A stretch of 64,000 bases of DNA from Myxococcales bacterium (GTDB lineage: Bacteria; Myxococcota_A; Polyangia; Polyangiales; GCA-016699535): positions 2,240,001-2,304,000 of the forward strand of contig CP064980.1 of NCBI GenBank assembly GCA_016699535.1, written 5' to 3'. The notes beneath the pieces were generated by a model, which searched no databases, was not told the DNA's origin, and saw nothing but the letters and a program-made list of their open reading frames with translations. Positions 35,637 through 43,980 of this stretch are shown here, one piece after another; position 1 is the first letter of the stretch, and each line of letters begins with the position of its first letter. Position numbers and translations under genes: made by a program.

Positions 35637-37933
35637 TCAATGTCCGATGCTCTGATTGTAGTCTTGTCCAGCTTGACCTAGTTGAACCAAATCTTCGGCA
35701 AGGCTTATGAGTTGTGAGCCTCTGCTGAAGCGACGTGCTTGTCCGAGTTTCAGAACCCACAACAGTTTTCCTAATGAGTTTAGCTTGCCGGCACGCAACT
35801 CGCCGAGGGTTTCAAAAACGGTTGCCGCTTTTTCGAGTCCTTTAGCCATCTTGACAAGGTCGCCGTCGGCTAAACTCTCAACGGCTTCGATTTGCTTACG
35901 CAACTCGTTAAGTGCTTCGGGTTTTACGCCGAGCTCTTCGAGGGCCTCCAGGGTGTCTCGCGCTGCGCCGGTGAACTTAAGAATGCCTTTTCTTACATCC
36001 TCGAGTGATTCGCCAATTTTAAGTGACTCTGTTGCTGCACGTGCGAAAACTTCACTAGCTCCAGCGAGTGAGCGTTCCATATGCGCAGTGAGTTCACCCA
36101 GAAAACTTGCGACGCTAGCGACGGTTTTGTTTCCGCGTACCAAGCTTCCATTGGGGCGCGTGCGCCTACTATGGAGGCGATCAGTAAGGCGTGGTTTATG
36201 CGATGCTGGCGGTAAGCCGCGTTAAGTTCGCCTTGTGAGGCAAGTGCGAGCGCTATGCCAATGTAGCGAAAGGCGTGTGTGAGCTCGACAAGGTGTCGGG
36301 ACTGCTCCCATGCAGCGTACATCAACACGACATCGGTCACACATATACCAGCCCCGATCACTGCACCGACGCCCGTCCAGCCGAATTTTACAATAAGCCC
36401 GGCGCCGACCACGCAACCAACACCTGCAACGCCACCTGCGCCAGCAAAGGTAGCTTCATCAATTAGCTGTTCGCGGGCAATCTGCTGTTGCACACAGGCA
36501 AATTCAGGATGCTGATGCAAGAACTGATCAGTTAGGGTGCCGATTTGCACGATTTCCGGCAAGTCGCGTAAATTCCATTTTCGTTTGATAAGGTCGTCCT
36601 GCAATCCCATGGCATCCTCGGCGCCTTCACGTACTTCTTTGGCAAACCTACGGAATAGATCCGGAAGGTCATTGGGGTTGTTGGCGGAGGCTTGATTGAT
36701 ATCGATTACGGTTTGGGAGATCTGACGATCGGTGAAAATCCCGTTTTCATCGTGATCGAGAATGGGATAACCGGCTTCTTCGGCTTTAGCAGAAGTGTAA
36801 AGAAGAAATACGGTTTGAGCGATTGCTTTTGGAAGCTCTCGCATGCGAATATAGGGAGAGGGGCCCAGATTGTCCCCTAAATCGAGGTAAGGATCGCCTT
36901 CAACCTTAAGGGGGCCATCGTTTCCATCGGGCCACATGCCTTGCTTTAGAGATTCAAGGTCAGTACGTAGACCATCGATGTAAAACATATCGTTGCCTTC
37001 AGGAACGACTTCAGCAAGACCTTGAAGCAGAGCATCGTAAACAGCCATGCATTGCAGCACACTGAGGTCGTCTTGTGGATCGACATGGTAGTCGGCCGGG
37101 TTTTGTTGGTTCAGCGTGCCAACAGCAAAGGCCTGTTCCATCGTGGCGACGCAATTGCTGAGGACAGTTACGCCGCTGTCTTCAATCACTTTGATAATTG
37201 AACGAAGTTGTGATTCGTAAATAACACGCTCAAGGTATTCCGTGTAAAGCGCATGCAATTTAGCTACGTAGGCAGGGGAGGCTGCCGTCGTTTGAAAACC
37301 ACTTAGGCCGCTTTGAACTTCTGGAAAATCGTAGTCTTCAGCTTCTGCTGGGACCAGATCCAATAGACTAATGGCTTCACGACGTTCAAACAAAAGAATT
37401 TGGTCGACCAGGCTGAGGTGTTGAAGCTGTTCTTCATCTTCGACAATTGCATCCAGCACGTCGAGGCCCACGCTTTGTCCTTGAATGAAAATGCCGTCTC
37501 CTGCGTAGAGCGCGGGTGTCTTGGCTGTGACATAATCCAAGTAGTCTTGCTTTTGTGCCTCGTACTCATCGCCGCTTAGTGTAGGACAAGCCTCGCTTTG
37601 ATAGCCATCAAGGTCGGGCTCCTCTAACGCGCCGGTTTTTTCAGGCAGAGGAACCTCTACTCCCTCGGAGATTAAAGCAGGCTGGCAGCTGCCAAGCCAG
37701 GAACTGTTTTGCTGATCGAGCAGCCACGTGGCTGTTCCTGGAGAATGCACACACACTTCACCCGGGTTGGGGCATTGATGGCTCCAAACACATAAATTAT
37801 CGAGATCGTTTTCTGTAAATGCAGATTGTGAGTTCGCCAGAGAGGTGTCGGTTGCCGGAGCGCAAGCCCAGAGCAGCGCCAAGCTAGTAAGCCCTACGTG
37901 TAAGGAGATTCGGGGCATAATAGGTGACTTCAT
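35637..37933 (-). CDS. Large lipoprotein of unknown function, one-base frameshift near 36153-36156
   Basis: Start at 37933 (AGGA 9 bases upstream) gives a lipoprotein signal ending LLWAC. The frame runs about 590 residues with acidic helical content, a Cys-containing segment near the N terminus (CVWSHQCPNPGEVC) and two Gly/Ala-rich hydrophobic segments near the end (VGCVVGAGLIVKFG, VGAVIGAGICVTDVVLMYA). It then passes into nonsense-like text while the next frame continues as helical sequence (NKTVASVASFLGEL onward to 35637). Adding one C to the coding-strand C-run (GGGG at 36153-36156 on plus) joins them into 765 residues. I do not recognise the family. The C-terminal helical part suggests coiled-coil or membrane interaction. 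Confidence 0.65.
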
Positions 37934-38301
37934 GATGTTTTTCCTGGTCACCATGGAGCCTTGCAATAAGTGAGCCAGAGCTCACCAAAGGAGTTGGTCG
38001 TTTTTGGGCTGTTTTTGGCGTTCGTAAGTCGGTCTTTCGGGTCTTCTGTTCTTAATGGAGACAGAATTACCCATTGAAGGTTTGAAGGTAGGGGTCTTGC
38101 GTCCTGGTATGCCGCTGACTTCATAGGCTTAGAGAGCAAGTTGGGCTGAATCGAAGGTGATCGAGCCTAGAGTTTTTTCCAATACAATTGATTGGAAAAT
38201 GCTCTAATGAGGGCTGTTTATCTTTTTATGAATTTGGTCCAACTTGCCTTGCAAGTGATTGGATGCACGGGCGCTTTGAGAGGCAGGAACGGTCTCCTAA
38301 A
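37934..38301. other. Intergenic region between divergent genes
   Basis: Presumably holds promoters for the lipoprotein (minus) and the methyltransferase-like gene (plus). A near-palindrome CCAATACAATTGATTGG lies at 38179-38195. A weak open frame from a TTG at 38188 runs into the downstream gene but lacks a plausible start. No other gene was found. Confidence 0.4.
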
Positions 38302-39126
38302 ATGATTGCGTTTTTATTGAAGTGTTACTTGTGGTTGGACGGTTTGGTTGAGCGTTTTGCGAATCGTGTGCGCGATGCTGTGGGCGGGTTTTTGGAAGTG
38401 TGGCTTAGTGCGGAGCAGCAGAGCGAGTTGGTGCACATGTTTTACGATGGCCGGGTGCGTGATGGCGAGGAGCTTCACTCGTGGGAGGAGCCTTGGTTTT
38501 TGGCGGAGCTTCCGAAAGCTCCAGCGACGATTTTAGTGGGGGCTGCCGGACGTGGTCGAGAGGCGCAGTGGCTGGCGGCTAAAGGCTACGTGGTCGATGC
38601 TTTTGATCCACGACGTGATTCACAAGATGAGCTTCGCTTGTGCGCTCGTCGCAGTGCGCGCACGTCCTACGCCGAGTTTTGCGATGCTGTTTTGGATGGA
38701 CGAAATAGTGCAGCAAGCATCTTTGCCAACGAGCACTACGATGCCGTGGTGTTAGGATGGTCGAGTTTTTCTCATATCATTGATCCAGAACACCATGCAC
38801 GCCTGCTCGAAGCGTGCGTGCGCGTGACGGGCGATGGTCCGATTTTGTTTAGCTATAAGCAAAGCACGACGGTGCCTAAGATAGGACGAGCGCGTCGCGT
38901 CGGGCGCACCATGGCTCAGGCCTTAACCTACGGTAGCCCCACAGAGAAAAATCAGCGCTATTCCTACGCAGGTCGAGCGGGGTTTATGTACGCTTTTAGC
39001 GACGATGAGCTGATTGCTTTGGCAAAATCAATGACGCCACCCCGAACGGTGCATTGGGGAAGCCGATTGAGCTATCCGCATGCTGCGTTTGTCTTGGAAA
39101 AAGAAGCGCAAGCGATGCATTCATAA
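38302..39126 (+). CDS. SAM-methyltransferase-like protein
   Basis: 274 residues from the ATG at 38302; an ATG at 38263 in frame is an alternative. The core reads like a class I methyltransferase: ATILVGAAGRGREAQWLAAKG in motif I position with an altered glycine pattern, VDAFDP as the beta-2 acid, then YDAVVLGWSSFSHI and a conserved-looking GDGPILFSYK strand. Motif I is unusual (GAAGRGRE), so cofactor binding needs testing. The N-terminal 60 residues are helical. Substrate unknown. It stands alone, with 110 bp to the DCC gene. Confidence 0.65.
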   Translation: MIAFLLKCYLWLDGLVERFANRVRDAVGGFLEVWLSAEQQSELVHMFYDGRVRDGEELHSWEEPWFLAELPKAPATILVGAAGRGREAQWLAAKGYVVDAFDPRRDSQDELRLCARRSARTSYAEFCDAVLDGRNSAASIFANEHYDAVVLGWSSFSHIIDPEHHARLLEACVRVTGDGPILFSYKQSTTVPKIGRARRVGRTMAQALTYGSPTEKNQRYSYAGRAGFMYAFSDDELIALAKSMTPPRTVHWGSRLSYPHAAFVLEKEAQAMHS

Positions 39127-39236
39127 CGACGTCTGAGTCAAGCTTTTGTGCTTGATCCGATCGCGGGCTGTCGCACAAGCCAGAAAGGGTGTGATTTGCA
39201 ATTTTCATAAAGCAGCGCATGCTGTCTATATAATAT

Positions 39237-39638
39237 ATGGACAAACTAACGCAAAACGAGTCCTGGAAATTGCAATTGTTTTTCGACGGGGAGTGTCCGT
39301 TGTGCGCTCGGGAAGTGAATTGGGCGAAGCGGAGAAATACTCATGGGCAAGTGAAATTTACCGATATTGCAGCGCCGGATTTCAATGCTGAATCCTACGG
39401 TTTATCTCAGAGCGAATTGATGGACAAAATTCACGCTCGACTGCCCAGCGGTGAAATCCTGGTTGGCGTTGAGGTCTTTCGGCAGATGTACACGCTGCTT
39501 GGTTTTCCGCGTCTCGTGGCGCTAAGTCGTCTGGCTGGTGTAGAAACAGCACTGAATTGGTCCTATGGTAAATTTGCGAAAAATCGCCTTAAATGGACCG
39601 GACGCTGCACCAGGGAAAACTGTGCAGTGGGCAAATAG
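39237..39638 (+). CDS. DCC-family (DUF393) thiol-disulfide oxidoreductase-like protein
   Basis: 133 residues with the family hallmark near the N terminus: FFDGECPLCAREVNWAKRR, where D-x-x-C-P-x-C gives the redox-like pair. The FTDI strand, the ELMDKIHARLPSGEILVGVEVFRQM segment and the following helix match the family. The function of DCC proteins is poorly defined. The stop is 12 bp before the CarH-like regulator gene, so the two probably form an operon. Confidence 0.88.
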   Translation: MDKLTQNESWKLQLFFDGECPLCAREVNWAKRRNTHGQVKFTDIAAPDFNAESYGLSQSELMDKIHARLPSGEILVGVEVFRQMYTLLGFPRLVALSRLAGVETALNWSYGKFAKNRLKWTGRCTRENCAVGK

Positions 39639-39650
39639 GAGCCGCTGAGC

Positions 39651-40553
39651 ATGCTAGATGAAAATGAAGGTCTTTATCCAATGCGCGTGGTTGCTCGTCT
39701 GACCGGACTGAGTGCCGATACGGTTCGCGTGTGGGAGCGGCGCTATCAAGCGGTGACGCCTGAGCGAACGGATGGCGGCGCGCGGCGTTACTCTGCAAGC
39801 GAAGTTCGGCGACTGATACTTATGCGTGAAGCTACTGAGCAAGGGCATCCCATTCGTAAGATTGCTCGTTTAGGGGAGACTGAGCTGAAACAACTTCAGG
39901 AGCAGGCTCTTGGACCTGAGCCTGCGCATGAAGCCCAATACTCTGTCATTTATGATTATCTTAACGCTGTGCGACGTTTTGAAGGCGTTGAAGCAATGAA
40001 GCTTCTGGGACGGTCTGCGGCTTTTTTCTCGGCGCGCGATACGGTTTTTTCAGTGGTAATTCCCTTGCTTCACCGCGTAGGAAAAGAGTGGAGTGAGGGC
40101 CGCTTTTCGATTGCCCAAGAGCATCTTGTTTCCCAACAACTTGGCAGTGTACTTTGCACGATGCTTCGGCAGTTTTCTCCGCATCCAGGGGCGCCAAAGA
40201 TTATTTTTGCAGGGCCGGAAAAACACTTTCATACTTTTGGGGCTTTGATTGGTGCCTTCATCGCTGCGTCACGCGGGATCGAGCCCGTGTTTTTGGGTGC
40301 AGATGTCCCGTTCTCGGAGCTTGAAGATGTGGTGAAAAAGAGTGGTGCTGAGGTGGTTGTGCTTAGCATGTTGCGAATGCTTCCGGATGAAGAACGCGAC
40401 CGAACTCTTAATGCGCTCAATGCCTTAAGCAAACACTGCAAAGTATGGCTCGGCGTGCCAGAGGGTTATTGCCTCTCTAAGCTTTATACCGCAGGCACTG
40501 TGTTTCATCGTTTTGAGGACTTAGAAACGGCTCTTACCAACGAAATGATCTAA
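39651..40553 (+). CDS. MerR-family regulator with cobalamin-binding-type domains (CarH/LitR-like)
   Basis: 300 residues. A MerR winged helix lies at about 8-75 (YPMRVVARLTGLSADTVRVWERRY, then GARRYSASEVRRL). A helical domain follows with W and EH in the spacing used by CarH-type proteins to cap cobalamin (EWSEGRFSIAQEHLVS). A Rossmann B12-binding domain carries HTFGALIG, equivalent to the HxxG cobalt-ligand motif. In Myxococcus and Thermus such proteins repress carotenoid and photoprotection genes in the dark via adenosylcobalamin. Whether this one binds B12 is inferred. It is coupled to the DCC gene; the neighbouring HAD gene is convergent and nearly touches it. Confidence 0.8.
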   Translation: MLDENEGLYPMRVVARLTGLSADTVRVWERRYQAVTPERTDGGARRYSASEVRRLILMREATEQGHPIRKIARLGETELKQLQEQALGPEPAHEAQYSVIYDYLNAVRRFEGVEAMKLLGRSAAFFSARDTVFSVVIPLLHRVGKEWSEGRFSIAQEHLVSQQLGSVLCTMLRQFSPHPGAPKIIFAGPEKHFHTFGALIGAFIAASRGIEPVFLGADVPFSELEDVVKKSGAEVVVLSMLRMLPDEERDRTLNALNALSKHCKVWLGVPEGYCLSKLYTAGTVFHRFEDLETALTNEMI

Positions 40554-40555
40554 GT

Positions 40556-41236
40556 TTAGATTAATAGTTCGATGGCAAGTTCATCGAGCGTTTCAAACGC
40601 GTGTGTGGGCGCATAGCTAGCGAGTGTGCTCAAATCATAGCCTCCGCTTGCAACCGCAATGACCTCGGCTCCGAGCTCTTTGGCGGCAATCACATCCCGC
40701 GGTGTGTCGCCGATGACGATGGTTCGGCACTCAGCTGCGCTTCGTTGGAGTTTTTTTGCGCCGCGAGTTCTGCCAATGTCCAAGAGCAGCGTGCGGTCCT
40801 CTGCATCGGATCCAAAGCCGCCAAAGCTAAAAAAACCATCGAGCTTGGCCGGGGCGAGTTTAAGTTTTGCGCCTTTTTCCACGTTGCCGGTGCCAAGGCC
40901 GAGTGCAAGATGGCTATGCGTGCTGAGCGCATCCAGTAAGGGCCGAACGCCTTGAAGCACTTGATAGTCAGAGGCGTGCTGAAGCCGCTCTTCTAAAAAA
41001 CCAAGGTAGACATCCAAGGTGCTTTGTATTCGCTCAGGACTTGGCTCTTGCTCGATGGCTTCAAGTGCTTGGCGCATGATGGCAAAATCAGTGCATCCTG
41101 CAAACTCGATGCTATCGCACGCGTCGTCTCGACCATAGCAATGCGCAAGGCTTTGTTTGAATGCTTTTCGGCCGACGCCACCTGTGTTTACAAGAGTGCC
41201 GTCGAGATCAAAGAGAAGAATCGTGGGTTGCATCAA
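40556..41236 (-). CDS. HAD-superfamily phosphatase, phosphoglycolate phosphatase-like
   Basis: 226 residues. Motif I is LLFDLDGTLVNTGG (nucleophile Asp and acid/base Asp), motif II is the LGLGTGN Thr, and motif IV is IVIGDTPRDVIAAKELG. A helical cap of type C1 lies between motifs I and II. These features fit the phosphoglycolate phosphatase/beta-phosphoglucomutase branch, which removes phosphate from small metabolites; the true substrate cannot be read off. The next gene upstream is a universal stress protein on the same strand, 33 bp away. Confidence 0.88.
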   Translation of the reverse strand: MMQPTILLFDLDGTLVNTGGVGRKAFKQSLAHCYGRDDACDSIEFAGCTDFAIMRQALEAIEQEPSPERIQSTLDVYLGFLEERLQHASDYQVLQGVRPLLDALSTHSHLALGLGTGNVEKGAKLKLAPAKLDGFFSFGGFGSDAEDRTLLLDIGRTRGAKKLQRSAAECRTIVIGDTPRDVIAAKELGAEVIAVASGGYDLSTLASYAPTHAFETLDELAIELLI

Positions 41237-41269
41237 GAATGGAAGATGTGCGGTTGCTCAAAAGAACAG

Positions 41270-41875
41270 TTAAACAAGACCGCTGATGTGTTGAGGACGG
41301 CTTCCAAGGCGTAGTTTTAAACGAACGCTGTTTGTGAGATGCAACTGGCTGCTGCTGCCAGGTCGTGCGGCCTGCACCGTGGGTGTGCGGTCAATGCCCT
41401 TGAGTTCCTTCGGATGCGCAATCAGCACTGGAAGATGGGCAATGCGTGCCAGTTCTTCGGCGACCGATCCGAGAATGAGTTTGCTTATTCCGGTGCGGCT
41501 GTGTGAGCCCACGACAAGATAATCGGCATCGATGTCCACGGCCACTTGATGAAGCTGTTTTGCGGCATCACCAATGCGCACGTGAATCACAGTGTCTTGC
41601 TCCCAATCGCTGGTTGGGAAAAACTCGTTGCTCTTATCAAGAACAAGGGCTTGAAGTTGTTTCGTGGCGGCTTCGATGTGGGCCAACATGGCATCGCTTT
41701 GTTTTGCCTCAGCGCTGCCTGTGGGCACGGCTAACACGTGGGTGACGTGCAGCTCGCCATGCTCGTAGCGTTTGGCCAGACGAATCGCTTCAACCAAAGC
41801 GTTCTCGCTCGTTTGGGTGAAATCGACACCAACCACAAAACGGGTCGGAAGTGCGGGCGGAGTAGACGTGGACAT
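41270..41875 (-). CDS. Universal stress protein UspA family
   Basis: 201 residues. The single Usp domain starts with FVVGVDFTQTSENAL and ends with the ATP-loop motif VVGSHSRTGISKLILGS (G-x2-G-x9-G-S type), which suggests the ATP-binding class. The last 50 residues extend past the domain and look unstructured. Usp proteins accumulate under stress and stationary phase; no specific partner is visible. It lies between the HAD gene and the TMTC-like membrane protein gene on the same strand. Confidence 0.88.
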   Translation of the reverse strand: MSTSTPPALPTRFVVGVDFTQTSENALVEAIRLAKRYEHGELHVTHVLAVPTGSAEAKQSDAMLAHIEAATKQLQALVLDKSNEFFPTSDWEQDTVIHVRIGDAAKQLHQVAVDIDADYLVVGSHSRTGISKLILGSVAEELARIAHLPVLIAHPKELKGIDRTPTVQAARPGSSSQLHLTNSVRLKLRLGSRPQHISGLV

Positions 41876-41961
41876 AGGGCCTCCCGTGAGTGCTCTACAC
41901 GGTGAACCAATATTTGTGCCTTGTCCAGCGCGATTCGACGAGCGAAGGATGTCCTCGGGTC

Positions 41962-43674
41962 CTAAGGCGAGGTATGCGAAGAATTGTGCAGTAATTGCAG
42001 GTTTTTATGGTTGATGGGGTTTTGCGGATTGAGCCGCAGGGCAGTTTTGAAAGCTTGTTTGGCAACAGCAAAGTTTCTGTTTTCCAGCGCGACGATGCCA
42101 AGGCTTCGTTGATTGTGTTCAATGAGCGGGCGAGTACGTATGGCTTGCTTGGCCCAATGCCGCGCTTTTTCTTTTTCGCCAGCTCCGAGGAGCATAAGGG
42201 CATAGTTTGCTTGTGCCTTGTCGTTGTTTTTGTCCTGCGCTGCCTGATGCATGAGCTTTAGGGCCATGGCGAGGTCGCCTTTGCTGCGAGCGATGAGTGC
42301 TTTGTGAAGATAAGCGCGGCTTTTGCTTTGAGGTAATTGTTCTGCTTTATCGAGCCAGGTCCATGCTTGATCGATTGCGCCACGCTTTTCGAGTTCGTTG
42401 GCCACAGCGATCATGGCGGTGCCGTTTTTGGGATCGACAATGAGGGCTTGGCGGTAGAGTGCTTCGCTGCTCTTCCAGGCGGGGAGTTGCAGCAAGCTAA
42501 GCAGGCATTGGATCAGTACTAAGGCAACAGCGAGGAGCGAGCCGAGTCGCGTCCGCTGCAGAAAAGGAGCGATGCTGCACAGTGCAATAACCCAGGCCAG
42601 GCTTGGCAGAAGCATGTAGCGGTCCTGGGCAAGGTTTTGCAGAGGCGTGAGCAGATGGCTGACCGGGGCAAAGAAGATGCACCAAAGCCAAGCGGCGGCA
42701 CGTAGCAATGGGGGGCAGCGTTTGCAAAGCATGACGGCGGCGAGGGCAGCCATAAAACAGAAACCAGCGATGAGCATGACGGCATCGGGATGGTTTGGAT
42801 CAAGAGGATAACGGATACCGTAAGGTCCAAGGAGCGCCAGGCGTGAAAGGTAGTGTCCGTGCAAAAGAGCAAGGGTGCTTAGTTTTTGCAGCCAGCTTGG
42901 GTGCTCTTGCACCATGCCCACCATTTGACCCACCCACCACACAGGAACAAAGGCTGCCGTGCTACTTAGACAAAGGATGATCCAAGCAAAGGCATTTCGT
43001 TTTTTAAACAGCGCGGCGCTCGGAAGCTCGAGCCACACCAAAACCGCAAGCAAGGCTGGCGTGGTGATTCCTATGGCTTTGCTCCAAACCGACAAAATGC
43101 AACACAGGGCGGCGAGCGTAAGCGTCCACCAACGTGGGCTGCGCAAATGCTTTAAGAAAAGCAGTGCTGCGCAAAGCATGAACACGGCGCAAAGCAGGCC
43201 CTTGCGTTCCGAGAGCCAGGCAACGGCTTCGACATGCACGGGGTGGGTTAGGAAAACCAAACTGCCAAACCAGGCAAACTTTCGTTTTTCAAACAAACGC
43301 GCAAGCAGCAGAAACACCAGGGCACACAACACGCCGTAGAGCAGGGTGTTCGTAAAGTGAAAGCCTCCGTAGTGTTGGCCAAAGAGAGCAAAGTCGGCGG
43401 CAATGGACAGATCGCGAATCGGCAGATACTCGCTGCCCAACTGCAGGCGAAAGGGCACTGTAAGATCTGAAAAAAGCCGGAGGCTCAGGCCAAAGTCTAA
43501 GTTTTGAAGGCTGCGGTTGTTCTCAATAAGCCAAGGGTCATCGAGGGAAACCGTCGGGTAACTCCAGCTAAGGGCGTAGAGCACCATGCCGAGCCCCATG
43601 ATAAAAAAGGCTCCCCAGCGCTCCAAGTGCCCCTCAAGAGCCTTTAGACGAGACGTGTCCATCACCAAGGCCAT
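41962..43674 (-). CDS. TMTC-like membrane protein with C-terminal TPR repeats
   Basis: 570 residues from the Met at 43674 (a Met at 43662 is also possible). About ten membrane helices are followed by TPR-type helical repeats over the last 190 residues (KNGTAMIAVANELEKRG onward). A periplasmic loop after helix 1 holds SLDDPWLIENNRSLQ, and the signature HPVHVEAVAWLSERKGLL is that of TMTC/DUF1736 GT-C proteins, which are O-mannosyltransferases in animals. The bacterial relatives' substrate is unknown. Glycosyl transfer to exported proteins is inference from the family. Confidence 0.85.
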   Translation of the reverse strand: MALVMDTSRLKALEGHLERWGAFFIMGLGMVLYALSWSYPTVSLDDPWLIENNRSLQNLDFGLSLRLFSDLTVPFRLQLGSEYLPIRDLSIAADFALFGQHYGGFHFTNTLLYGVLCALVFLLLARLFEKRKFAWFGSLVFLTHPVHVEAVAWLSERKGLLCAVFMLCAALLFLKHLRSPRWWTLTLAALCCILSVWSKAIGITTPALLAVLVWLELPSAALFKKRNAFAWIILCLSSTAAFVPVWWVGQMVGMVQEHPSWLQKLSTLALLHGHYLSRLALLGPYGIRYPLDPNHPDAVMLIAGFCFMAALAAVMLCKRCPPLLRAAAWLWCIFFAPVSHLLTPLQNLAQDRYMLLPSLAWVIALCSIAPFLQRTRLGSLLAVALVLIQCLLSLLQLPAWKSSEALYRQALIVDPKNGTAMIAVANELEKRGAIDQAWTWLDKAEQLPQSKSRAYLHKALIARSKGDLAMALKLMHQAAQDKNNDKAQANYALMLLGAGEKEKARHWAKQAIRTRPLIEHNQRSLGIVALENRNFAVAKQAFKTALRLNPQNPINHKNLQLLHNSSHTSP

Positions 43675-43786
43675 CCTATCGCAGCCATCCCATCCCCCCG
43701 AATTAACCGCCTCCCACGCCAAGGAACCAGGAAGTTCTGCCAACCCGCGTACCCCAAATAACGCCCGAATTCCCTCCCAAACATAG

Positions 43787-43904
43787 CTTTTCGCGAGCTT
43801 TTCCTAGGCGCGAGCGCGCCTGAAGGAAGGAGGAGGAGGGTACTTATGTACCGGACGACGAGTTCCGAAGCCGTAAGCCGCGGATGGGAAAAGCTCGCGA
43901 AAAG
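43787..43904. repeat. 118-bp element with perfect 18-bp terminal inverted repeats
   Basis: CTTTTCGCGAGCTTTTCC at 43787-43804 is the exact reverse complement of 43887-43904. Inside are a smaller hairpin AGGCGCG/CGCGCCT (43806-43821) and GTAC-TTAT-GTAC. It fills most of the gap between the divergent TMTC-like gene and the outer-membrane barrel gene. Part of the right arm recurs at 6055-6068. Confidence 0.7.
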
Positions 43905-43980
43905 TCCCTGCTGCGAAGCGTAACGTGGCCTCTTTGCTGTTTGACCGTTTGTTTGCGGGCGTGTTACTCGACGGCCTACT

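Noticed and set aside
38188..38301. TTG-started N-terminal extension of the methyltransferase-like gene
   Set aside because: No ribosome site, and the domain begins downstream; 38302 is the better start.
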